Below, in pieces: positions 45,249 to 53,107 of a DNA stretch of 64,000 bases (positions are counted from its first letter, which is position 1; each line of letters starts with the position of its first letter). The stretch is from the NCBI GenBank assembly GCA_020638795.1, contig JACKHW010000008.1, forward strand, positions 62,001 to 126,000, given 5' to 3'. Source of the DNA: Planctomycetota bacterium (GTDB lineage: Bacteria; Planctomycetota; UBA1135; GCA-002748355). The position numbers were made by a program, and so were the translations under genes. The notes under the pieces were generated by a model. It ran no database searches. It had not been told where the DNA came from and was given only the letters and a program-made list of their open reading frames with translations.

Positions 45249-45878
45249 ATGACCGTGAACCTGCGTCGATCATTTCGTCTTCCGAACGGTATTCGCGCCG
45301 CGAGTGCTGCGTCGTGCTTCCTCGTCACCGTGCTGGTCATGACCGCGTGCAAGAGCGACGACCACGGTGCTCGTGCCACCGATCACGATCGGGGTTCGAT
45401 GGCGAAGAGCGCGAAGGAAGCCGCGGGGACGGAGCCGCAATTGCTCGCCGACGCTCCGCGTGCCATCGAGCACGAAGGCCGTATCTTCATCATCGGGACC
45501 GAAGCCGGTGCGGCATCGTTCGCCGCGAACAAGATGCTGCCCTTCACCAAATCGATGATCGGCGAAGGCCCGAAGGGCGAGACGGTCATCGTCGAAGCGA
45601 CGCAGTCCGGTACCGATCTCGCCGACCGCCTGTGGAAGCAATGGTCCGTCGAGCACGTCTTCTACGCCGAGCGCGAACGTGATGGGCGCATCTACGTCTT
45701 GGGCACGCGTGCGTCACTCGCGAAGTTCGAGAACGGTGACGATCTCACCTACACACGGACTCTGATCGGCGAAGGGCCGAAAGGCGAGACGATCATCATC
45801 GAGGTCGACCCCGAGAACCCGGGTTTCGTCGAGCGCTTGCAGACGCAGTTCTTGTTCCGGCATCCGGCCGGGCGCTGA
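45249..45878 (+). CDS. Lipoprotein with internal duplication (hypothetical)
   Basis: From the ATG at 45249 there is a long basic n-region, a hydrophobic stretch and a lipobox VMTAC, giving a predicted lipoprotein of ~209 residues. ATG at 45207 is also possible but would add another hydrophobic segment. The mature part contains two similar ~50-residue units: GRIFIIGTEAGAASFAANKML ... MIGEGPKGETVIVEA, and GRIYVLGTRASLAKFENGD ... LIGEGPKGETIIIEV. I do not recognise the family. It lies between the third PhoU-like gene and phoR, so an envelope role in phosphate response is conceivable. Confidence 0.78.
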   Translation: MTVNLRRSFRLPNGIRAASAASCFLVTVLVMTACKSDDHGARATDHDRGSMAKSAKEAAGTEPQLLADAPRAIEHEGRIFIIGTEAGAASFAANKMLPFTKSMIGEGPKGETVIVEATQSGTDLADRLWKQWSVEHVFYAERERDGRIYVLGTRASLAKFENGDDLTYTRTLIGEGPKGETIIIEVDPENPGFVERLQTQFLFRHPAGR

Positions 45879-45892
45879 GATCGAAGTCGCGC

Positions 45893-47293
45893 TCAATCGC
45901 GAGCGAGCGGCAGCGACAAGCGGAAGCAACTTCCGACACCCGGCTCGCTCTCGACTTCGACGTTCCCGTCGTGCGCGAGCGCGACGTGCTTGACGATCGA
46001 TAGTCCGAGCCCCGTTCCTCCGAGTTCTCGAGAGCGCGCTTTGTCGACACGATAGAAGCGCTCGAAGATGCGTCCGAGGTGCTTACGCTCGATGCCGATG
46101 CCACTGTCGCGAACTTCGAAGATTGCCGACTCACCTCGTCGGAAGCACCTCGCCGACACACTCCCGTCGCCCGGCGTGTACTTGATCGCGTTCTGAAGCA
46201 GGTTGTCCGCGAGTTGTCGCAGCATCTCGGAGTCCCCGAGGATCATCAGGGGTTCCTCGTGCTCGTCGTAGCTGAGACGAATGTCCTTCTCGTCCGCGTA
46301 CGGCGCGCAGTGCTCGATCGAGTTGCGGATCGCCTGTCGCAAGTCGATCCGCTCGCGTTCTTTCACCGATTGCAACGACTCGACGCGGCTGAGTTCGAGC
46401 AGGTCGTGCACGAGTGATCCGAGCCGTTCGGATTGGTTGCGTAGCCTGGCCAAGAAGCGAACGCTCGTTTCCGGATCCATGTCCGGATCGTCCAGCATCG
46501 TTTCGATGATGCCTTGGATCGCCATGAGCGGAGTCTTGAGTTCGTGCGAGACATTGGACACGAAATCGCGGCGAATCCGCTCGAGTCGACGGAGATGACT
46601 CACGTCGTGCAGCACGACGACCGCACCGCGCACCGATCGGTGGGTGTCGACGAGGCTCGAGGCGCGCATTTCGATCACCTCGTCATCGGATGCGGACGGC
46701 CGTGTGATCTCGGTGCGCGCTCCGACCTTGCCACGCATGGCTTCGGCGAGCAGGTCGTGGAGTTCGGGAGATCGTGTCGCTTGCCAAACCGGCTTGCCGA
46801 GAGCCTCCCGTTCGCTCACTCCGAGCATGCGGGCGGCGGCCGCGTTGATGTGGACGATGCGCTCCTGGCGGTCGGTCGCGACGACGCCTTCGACCATGGA
46901 TTCGAGAATCGACGCGAGGCGATTGCTCTCGACGTTCAGGGCTTCGATGCGATCCCGCAGCTGATCGGTCATCGAGTTGATTGCAGCCGCGAGTCCACCG
47001 ACCTCGTCGAAGTGATGGTCGTGGATGCGGCGGTCGAGATTGCCCGCGGCAATCGCCTCTGCTGCATGCCGAACCGAACGGAGCCGACGATGAAGCCCGC
47101 GCGACGCGTACCACGTCAGGCCGCACGAGATCGCTCCTGCGAGAACGACAGCGATGATCGTCGGGCCGAGCGACGTCTGCGAGCCGCTCGGCTGCATCGA
47201 TACCGCCGCGAACCAATGGACGAGGAAGCCCGTCAGGAGGGCCGTGCCGATGCAGACTGCAAAGAGTCGAAGCAGAGTGCCGGATGCCTTCAT
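45893..47293 (-). CDS. phoR: Phosphate regulon sensor histidine kinase PhoR
   Basis: A 466-residue kinase: two membrane helices (about 6-30 and 44-64), HAMP (about 66-118), PAS (about 124-232), HisKA with DFVSNVSHELKTPLMAI (His250), then N-box NLLQNAIKYTPGDG, G1 VRDSGIGIERKHL, F-box IFERFYRVDKARS and G2 GGTGLGLSIVKHV. The HAMP-PAS-kinase layout and gene position match PhoR, which phosphorylates PhoB when phosphate is scarce and is controlled by Pst and PhoU. The gene follows phoB after 126 bp. It has only a short periplasmic loop, as expected if sensing is through PstSCAB-PhoU. Confidence 0.93.
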   Translation of the reverse strand: MKASGTLLRLFAVCIGTALLTGFLVHWFAAVSMQPSGSQTSLGPTIIAVVLAGAISCGLTWYASRGLHRRLRSVRHAAEAIAAGNLDRRIHDHHFDEVGGLAAAINSMTDQLRDRIEALNVESNRLASILESMVEGVVATDRQERIVHINAAAARMLGVSEREALGKPVWQATRSPELHDLLAEAMRGKVGARTEITRPSASDDEVIEMRASSLVDTHRSVRGAVVVLHDVSHLRRLERIRRDFVSNVSHELKTPLMAIQGIIETMLDDPDMDPETSVRFLARLRNQSERLGSLVHDLLELSRVESLQSVKERERIDLRQAIRNSIEHCAPYADEKDIRLSYDEHEEPLMILGDSEMLRQLADNLLQNAIKYTPGDGSVSARCFRRGESAIFEVRDSGIGIERKHLGRIFERFYRVDKARSRELGGTGLGLSIVKHVALAHDGNVEVESEPGVGSCFRLSLPLARD

Positions 47294-47419
47294 GGTTCGG
47301 ACGCGCGCGGGGTCGCGACAGACGGTGTCGCGCCACTACTTTGTCGAATCGTCAGCCGTCGTCGACCGAAAATCCCGGCGACGGCAATCCGCGTGTCGTC
47401 GAGCGCTGCCTCGGCGACT

Positions 47420-48175
47420 TCAGCTTTCGCTGCGGCGCGTATCGCGGAACCGGTAGCCGACTCCGCGAACGGTCTCGATGTAGTCGCGATACGGTCCGAG
47501 TTTCCGGCGCAGGGACCGGACGTGCACGTCGATGTTGCGATCGAGCACGATCGCGTGGTCGCCGATCGTCCGACTGATCAGGTGGGCGCGATCGAAGACG
47601 CGGCCGGGATGGGACGCGAGGAAGTGGAGGAGCCTGAATTCCGTCGCCGTGAAATCGATCGGCTGGTCGTCGATAAGCACTTCGTGACGAACCGAGTCGA
47701 TCACGATGCGGCCGACGACGATGCGCTCGCCGCGTGTGCCCTCTTCGCGGAGCGTGCCGCGACGGAGGACCGCTTGGCAGCGGGCGAGTAGCTCGCGCGG
47801 CCGGAACGGCTTGACGATGTAGTCGTCGGCGCCGACACCGAGACCGAGCACGAGATCACTCTCTTCGCTCTTCGCCGTGGCCATGATGATCGGGATCGAC
47901 CTGGTGACCGGATCCTGACGCAGACGGCGGCAGATCTCGATGCCGTCGAGGCCGGGCAACATCAAGTCGAGGATGATCAAGTCCGGAGCCTCGCGAGTCG
48001 CAATGCGGAGACCTTCGGTTCCATCCATCGAACTCGTGACGCGATACCCTTCTTTCGTCAGGTTGTAGCGCACGACCTCGAGGATGTCGGGTTCGTCCTC
48101 GATCACGAGGATGCGTTCACGCTTCACGTCGCGGATGGGCCTCGGAGAAGGAATTGAGGGAAGAGAATAGGACAT
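47420..48175 (-). CDS. phoB: Phosphate regulon response regulator PhoB
   Basis: OmpR/PhoB-family regulator of 251 residues. Receiver at about 21-135: acidic pocket IEDEPD, phosphoacceptor Asp70 in LIILDLMLPG, Thr100 and Lys122 (YIVKPF). The C-terminal winged-helix domain has FTATEFRLLHFLASHPGRV, RTIGDHAIVLDRNIDVHVRSLRRKLG and VRGVGYRF. Pairing with phoR and proximity to pst support PhoB. A triple TTCAC-type repeat 35 bases upstream indicates autoregulation. The ~18 residues before the domain are an unstructured extension. Confidence 0.94.
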   Translation of the reverse strand: MSYSLPSIPSPRPIRDVKRERILVIEDEPDILEVVRYNLTKEGYRVTSSMDGTEGLRIATREAPDLIILDLMLPGLDGIEICRRLRQDPVTRSIPIIMATAKSEESDLVLGLGVGADDYIVKPFRPRELLARCQAVLRRGTLREEGTRGERIVVGRIVIDSVRHEVLIDDQPIDFTATEFRLLHFLASHPGRVFDRAHLISRTIGDHAIVLDRNIDVHVRSLRRKLGPYRDYIETVRGVGYRFRDTRRSES

Positions 48176-48210
48176 CGAGCAGTTTCTTAGGCGTTCTGTA
48201 GGTGTCCGGC

Positions 48211-48237
48211 GTGAGTGTACTGTGAAGATCGCGTGAA
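48211..48237 (-). promoter_or_regulatory. PHO-box-like triple repeat upstream of phoB
   Basis: Reading toward phoB: TTCAC-N6-TTCAC-N6-CTCAC, exact 11-nt period, ending 35 bases before the ATG. It is the clearest copy of the pattern in the window and shares its first unit with that upstream of pstS (TTCACGCGATC against CTCACGCGATC). A TACAGA hexamer ten bases downstream may act as -10. Likely PhoB autoregulatory site. Confidence 0.7.
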
Positions 48238-48257
48238 TCGGGCTCGCGATTGGGCAC

Positions 48258-51047
48258 TCACGTCCTGGATGGGCACGTCCCGCATGGGGTTCGTGCTACG
48301 CGCTCGCTCACGATCTCGGCCGTCCGGTGCCAAGTGTAATCGCGGTAGATGCGCTGCGCGTCTTCGCGCGCGGCGGCGGTGAGGGCCGTCTGCTCGCGAA
48401 CCGCTCTCCGCAGGGCGTCGACGAGCGCATCCGCATCGGGTTCGAGAAGCCATGGAGTCCCGACGCATCGTTCGGTGATCGCGACCGTCCTTCGGGTCGA
48501 GGGGATGCGCATGCAGCCGGCTTCCGCCAAGAAATCATCGGGAGCCCCTCCACTCGTCAGCACGATCGGAAGGCCGGCGGCGCGTGCTTCGAGGAGTGGC
48601 ATGCCGAAACCTTCGCCGCGGAACGGGTGCACGAGACAGTCGCACGTCGTGTAGAGCGATGCCATCTCCGCGTCGGTCAGATCGGAGTGCTCTCCGGACT
48701 CGCTGCCGTCCAGCACGAGGATCTCGGCTGCGCTTCGGTCATGGATTGCTTCTTCGATCGCGCGTTCCGCTGAGTCCTGACCCGCATACGCGTCGGCGCC
48801 GCGAGCTGTCTTGAGGATCAGACATACGGGATCGCCGTGCCCGAAGGCGCGTCGCCAACATGCGAGGAGCACATCGAGTCCCTTGCGGGGGATGGCTGCG
48901 CCGACGAACAAGAACGCGAAGCGGTCGCCGATGCGTCTCCGTAGCGCATCGAGCGGCGGCGCCTGATGGTGATCGCGCGCAGGATCGATGCCATGCGGAA
49001 TGCACACGATGCGCTCGTTCGCGATTCCGGCTGCGAGAAGGGCGTCCCGCACGACGCTGCTGTGTACCCAGATCTCGTCGGGGCCGGTATCCAGTGTGGT
49101 CACGACCGAGCACGGGATCGCCCCGTACTCCCAGTCGAAGCGCTGAATCCAACGCCCTGCATGTGGCGGCGCACACGAGATCGGCCATCCACTCCGAATG
49201 CAGACGTCGGGTCGCTCGCGCATCAGATCGTCACCGGACACGACACGTGCGGCGATCCTGGGCTCGAGCATGCCGTCGAACGTCGCGGGATCGTGGCCGG
49301 GCAGCGGCGATGCGACGCTCTCGCGCAGTTCGACGTCGCACATGCCGACGTCGAGGATCGCCGATGCGAGACTCCGAGTGATCCGTGCATAGGAAGACGA
49401 TCCGAGCAGGGGGCCTTCGAACCGGATCGTCGGGCGATGCCGCGCGCGAGGTTTCGCGATCTGATTCCAGTCGACGCGCAGCTCGGCAAACTCACGCGCC
49501 ACGTGCTGTCTCGCCCGCGTGCCCATTTCGCGAGCTCGCCCGGGATGCTCGTGGACCTCACGCATCGCGCGCGCGAGCGAAGCCGGGTCGGGTTCCAACC
49601 AACGGTGTTGCCCGTCGAGGCTACCGGTTTCGCGTCTCGGGGCGAGTGCGGCGTTCTCTTCGATTGCATCGTCACCGACCGGGACGACTCGCCCGTCGAC
49701 GATGTGCGCGACGCCGGTTCCGCCCAGCAAGTCGGCGCAGCCACCGAACGCCGTGGCCACGACGGGTAGGCCACTCGCCATCGCCTCGTGGATCGGCCTG
49801 CCCCAACCCTCGCCGCGCGATGCGAGGACGAAGGCGTCCATCTCCGCGTAGACGCGAGGCATCGCGCTCGGGGCGAGTCCTCCCTGGAGCAGACGAAGCT
49901 CTGGCGCGGCGTGGCTTGCGTCGTACGCGCCTCGTCGTAGCAGTGCACGCGCGCGTGTCTCGAGCTCTTCGGCGGGAACCCGCAGGCTGCTCGACATGAG
50001 GAGCCACAGTTCTGCTTCGCCCGAAGCGAACGTCGCGCCGAAGGTGTGCAGCAGGAGTTCGGGTGCCTTCCGTGTCGACCAGTCGAAGATCGAGAGGAAG
50101 CGCGTCGCGCCGTTGCGGCGACGCTGCGGAACGGCGAGGAAGTCCTTGGACACGAACTCGGGTACGCAGCGGATGCGCGACTCGGGATAGACGCGCCCGA
50201 AGCTGCGCAGGTGGAATGCGCTCGGCACCCAGAGTTCGTCGGCTTTCTGCAAGTGGGGGACCCAAGTCGCAGGCACGGCGTCGGTCTCGAACATCGTGCG
50301 CAAGATGTTCGTGCGCGCCGCAGGGTCGGGTCGGAACTGTCGCGGAAAGACGAGGTGGATCGCGTCGTAGTCGCCGCTGGGCGTACGCTCGCTCGCGGTC
50401 CGGACCGCTTCCAAGAACTCGGGGTCTTCGTCACACGGCAGCGCTCCGAAGCGCAGCGGCCGCAAGCTGACGTGGATGCGTGGATCGCGCTCGAGTGCGA
50501 GGAAGAGCTCGCGCCCTTCGGCGGCGTATCCCGATGGGCCGAGAACGGGCGCCGTGAGAACGACGTTCCTCGAAGGCGACGCTCCGAACCTCGAGAGCCC
50601 GGCGTCCTCGCTGGCGAGCTCTCCGAGCAGTCGCGCGGCGAATGCCGGAGGGTCTTCGAGAACTGCCGATGGTCGGAGCAAGCGCAGCCCCGCGCCTTCC
50701 GGCACGAGTGCTCTCGCATGCACCGCGAGTTCCGTCTCCATCGTGACGACGAGACTGCCGCGAGGCACGCGGCACGTCGTCAGCCGTTCGATCCGGGCCA
50801 GCGCAGCTGCGTCGAGAGTCGTATGCGCATCGATGGTTCGCCGCCCGGCGACGAGCCGAACCGTGCGACTACCAAGGGCGGTGCTACTCCCTGCCGCACT
50901 GGTGTTCCAGAACCTCCGCGGCTCCATGCGGAGACCGGCATCATCGAGGATCGGCAAGAGTGCTTGCCACGCAAGGGCAGCCGGACTGCTACCGAGCAGG
51001 TCGCCGAGGACGTACACAGGGGGGAGCTCGCAAACAGCCAGGCTCAC
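48258..51047 (-). CDS. Tandem GT4-type glycosyltransferase (two catalytic domains)
   Basis: A 929-residue protein with two glycosyltransferase units of the GT-B (GT4) type in one chain. The first, about 165-530, has FLSIFDWSTRKAPELLL, LASRGEGWGRPIHEAMASGLPVVAT and a terminal glycosyl loop; the second, about 555-915, has FAFLFVGAAIPRKGLDVLL and HPFRGEGFGMPLLEARAAGLPIV. The E(x7)E pattern is kept in both (EGWGRPIHE and EGFGMPLLE). The N-terminal ~160 residues are of unknown fold. Likely forms extracellular polysaccharide, O-antigen or glycoprotein sugars. The GTG start is uncertain, as no Shine-Dalgarno is visible. Confidence 0.87.
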   Translation of the reverse strand: MSLAVCELPPVYVLGDLLGSSPAALAWQALLPILDDAGLRMEPRRFWNTSAAGSSTALGSRTVRLVAGRRTIDAHTTLDAAALARIERLTTCRVPRGSLVVTMETELAVHARALVPEGAGLRLLRPSAVLEDPPAFAARLLGELASEDAGLSRFGASPSRNVVLTAPVLGPSGYAAEGRELFLALERDPRIHVSLRPLRFGALPCDEDPEFLEAVRTASERTPSGDYDAIHLVFPRQFRPDPAARTNILRTMFETDAVPATWVPHLQKADELWVPSAFHLRSFGRVYPESRIRCVPEFVSKDFLAVPQRRRNGATRFLSIFDWSTRKAPELLLHTFGATFASGEAELWLLMSSSLRVPAEELETRARALLRRGAYDASHAAPELRLLQGGLAPSAMPRVYAEMDAFVLASRGEGWGRPIHEAMASGLPVVATAFGGCADLLGGTGVAHIVDGRVVPVGDDAIEENAALAPRRETGSLDGQHRWLEPDPASLARAMREVHEHPGRAREMGTRARQHVAREFAELRVDWNQIAKPRARHRPTIRFEGPLLGSSSYARITRSLASAILDVGMCDVELRESVASPLPGHDPATFDGMLEPRIAARVVSGDDLMRERPDVCIRSGWPISCAPPHAGRWIQRFDWEYGAIPCSVVTTLDTGPDEIWVHSSVVRDALLAAGIANERIVCIPHGIDPARDHHQAPPLDALRRRIGDRFAFLFVGAAIPRKGLDVLLACWRRAFGHGDPVCLILKTARGADAYAGQDSAERAIEEAIHDRSAAEILVLDGSESGEHSDLTDAEMASLYTTCDCLVHPFRGEGFGMPLLEARAAGLPIVLTSGGAPDDFLAEAGCMRIPSTRRTVAITERCVGTPWLLEPDADALVDALRRAVREQTALTAAAREDAQRIYRDYTWHRTAEIVSERVARTPCGTCPSRT

Positions 51048-51152
51048 GATTCGTACTCATCGATTCTTCGGGGTGCAGGACTGAAATCCGCGGTTGCCCG
51101 ACTGCCAACATGAGAAGGCGGTCGACTACTCGACCTGCTACGATCCGCGCCA

Positions 51153-51809
51153 ATGAAGCGAGTGCCCGAAGTCGAGTGCATGGGGACCCCCGAAGAGGCT
51201 CGGGAATACGCGGCAATGGACCACAAGGACGCCAACGAGTCCTTCGTCGCCGCGCTGCTCGAGCACGGCTGTGACCGTGGTGAGATCCTCGACATCGGGA
51301 CGGGACCGGCGGACATCCCGCTACTCCTCGTCGAGAAGGCCAAGGGCGCCAACGTCACCGCGATCGACCTGTCGGACGAGATGCTCAAGATTGCCCGCCT
51401 CAAGGTCGCACATGCGGGTCATTCGCTTCGAATCCGCCTGATGCATGCCGACGCCAAAGGGTTGCCCTTTGCCGACAGGCATTTCGATGGTGTCTTCTCC
51501 AACACGATCCTGCACCACGTCGAGGACCCGATCGCGTATTTCAAGGATGCGCGGCGCGTATTGCGCGGCGGAGGGTCTCTCGTCATCCGTGATCTCGTGC
51601 GGCCCGACGACGACGCTTCTGTCGAGAAGCTCGTCGACCGCTACGCCAAGGGAGCGACGGAATACGCCCGCGGCCTGTTCCGCGACTCGTTGAAAGCTGC
51701 GTACACGCTCGACGAGGTTCGCGATTTTCTCGACCGAAGCGGTCTCGACGATGCGTCGCTCGCAATGACGTCGGACCGGCACATGACGATTTGGATCGAT
51801 CGGCGTTGA
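51153..51809 (+). CDS. Class I SAM-dependent methyltransferase (UbiE-like)
   Basis: A 218-residue methyltransferase with motif I ILDIGTGPADIPLLL, motif II VTAIDLSDEMLKIA, the acidic GLPFADRHFDGVFSNTILHHVEDP block and LRGGGSLVIRDLVRP. The last element, with the LFRDSLKAAYTLDEVRDFLDRSGL end, is usual in UbiE-like enzymes. Substrate not identifiable. Start ATG 51153. Its stop overlaps the TTG start I propose for the next gene, so the two are probably coupled. Confidence 0.9.
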   Translation: MKRVPEVECMGTPEEAREYAAMDHKDANESFVAALLEHGCDRGEILDIGTGPADIPLLLVEKAKGANVTAIDLSDEMLKIARLKVAHAGHSLRIRLMHADAKGLPFADRHFDGVFSNTILHHVEDPIAYFKDARRVLRGGGSLVIRDLVRPDDDASVEKLVDRYAKGATEYARGLFRDSLKAAYTLDEVRDFLDRSGLDDASLAMTSDRHMTIWIDRR

Positions 51810-53107
51810 CGATCCGAAGCGACGAGATCCGCGTGGATGTCGGTGCGTGCATGCCGGGTTCGGTGTCCGCGATCGAGCGTCTCCGAACAGCCTTGCAGCG
51901 CACGGTGCGAGGAGAGGTCGTGGATTGCCCCGAAGCTTGGGTCGTCCCGTGGATACACCAGCTGCAGCCGGGCACCCGTCTTCGAGTGGGGCCTTTCTGG
52001 AGCGTCATAGACCCCTTCGTCCATGCGAAGTGGCACGACGTGTCGAGCCGGCTCGCCCGGCTGTGGTGTTCGCGCGTCGAAGGTGAGGCCGTTCCGTCCG
52101 AAGCACAGGCTGACGAGCTGGAGGTCGACATCGAGCGACACGCCGTAAGGGTCGGTCTCGGGATCGAGAGTCGGCGGCTCGCCTCGAAGCTGGCTCGAAC
52201 GCTCGATCTCGCGGATCTCGAACGCATCGCCCCCGTCGTCCTGCCGGCCTTGCACCCGGTCGCCCTCGGGCTCGACGTCGATGCCACGCTCGTTGGTCGA
52301 GGTCTACTGCGTGATGCGTGCCGAGCCTTCGGTCTTCCTACTGGACTCCAACCGATCGATGATCCCGGCATCGAACTTCCAGGGCGTGTCCGTTCGCTCA
52401 CGCTGGGCGCGGACGATTTCTGCGCCACCTGGAGTCGGTCGGGCGGAATGCGATGGCGGCCGGGCGCGGCGCGCGAGGGGATCGACCTGTTCGCGATCGA
52501 AGTGCAGGCCGACGCCTCGCCACACGATGCGTTCGTCGCGCTCGCTCCGCCGCGTCCACGGCGCTTCTTGGCATCCGATTCGCACCCTGTGCGTCGCGGG
52601 CCATCGAAGCGTGCGGTCGATACGCGTGAGTGGTTGCGGCTCGAGCGAGAGTTTCGCTTCTCGGCCGATCCGTCGGACTCGAATGGCCGCAAGCGCATTC
52701 ACGATGTGACGCTCGATGTGACGCTGGATCGCGAACAGCGACGACTCGACGTGTCCGTGTGCATGCGTGGTGCGCTCGCTCGCCATCGATATCGACTGTG
52801 CGTGCCGCTGGTTCACTGGCCGCGTCCGGCGCGGTTCTCCGTTGCCGGCGGTGAACGCGCCGTCGAGGGCGCGTTCGGCGCGACTCCTGTCGACGGCAGG
52901 ATCGAGTTCGCAGGTCGGGATACGCCCCGCACGGAGACGATCGTCACGATCGAAGGTGACGACGTGATCGAGGCGGAACTCTATCCGCAGCGCAACGACA
53001 TGGTGTGCGCACTGACGCTGTGTCGTGAGTCCGACGAGGCTCTCGAAGTCCCCTGCATCGAGCGAAGCTTCTCGATCAGTCTTTCGCGAACTTCTCTCGG
53101 ATCCTGA
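51806..53107 (+). CDS. Unknown protein (about 433 aa)
   Basis: I do not recognise this protein. It has no membrane segment or signal peptide. It is rich in Arg, Asp and Trp, with beta-rich C-terminal half (DVTLDVTLDREQRRLDVSV, then ETIVTIEGDDVIEAEL) and the strongly patterned HQLQPGTRLRVGPFWSVID. The start is chosen as the TTG at 51806, overlapping the methyltransferase stop; a GTG at 51833 is an alternative. The coupling suggests a shared process with the methyltransferase. The 3' end overlaps that of the convergent aminopeptidase by 32 bp. Confidence 0.7.
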   Translation: MTIRSDEIRVDVGACMPGSVSAIERLRTALQRTVRGEVVDCPEAWVVPWIHQLQPGTRLRVGPFWSVIDPFVHAKWHDVSSRLARLWCSRVEGEAVPSEAQADELEVDIERHAVRVGLGIESRRLASKLARTLDLADLERIAPVVLPALHPVALGLDVDATLVGRGLLRDACRAFGLPTGLQPIDDPGIELPGRVRSLTLGADDFCATWSRSGGMRWRPGAAREGIDLFAIEVQADASPHDAFVALAPPRPRRFLASDSHPVRRGPSKRAVDTREWLRLEREFRFSADPSDSNGRKRIHDVTLDVTLDREQRRLDVSVCMRGALARHRYRLCVPLVHWPRPARFSVAGGERAVEGAFGATPVDGRIEFAGRDTPRTETIVTIEGDDVIEAELYPQRNDMVCALTLCRESDEALEVPCIERSFSISLSRTSLGS

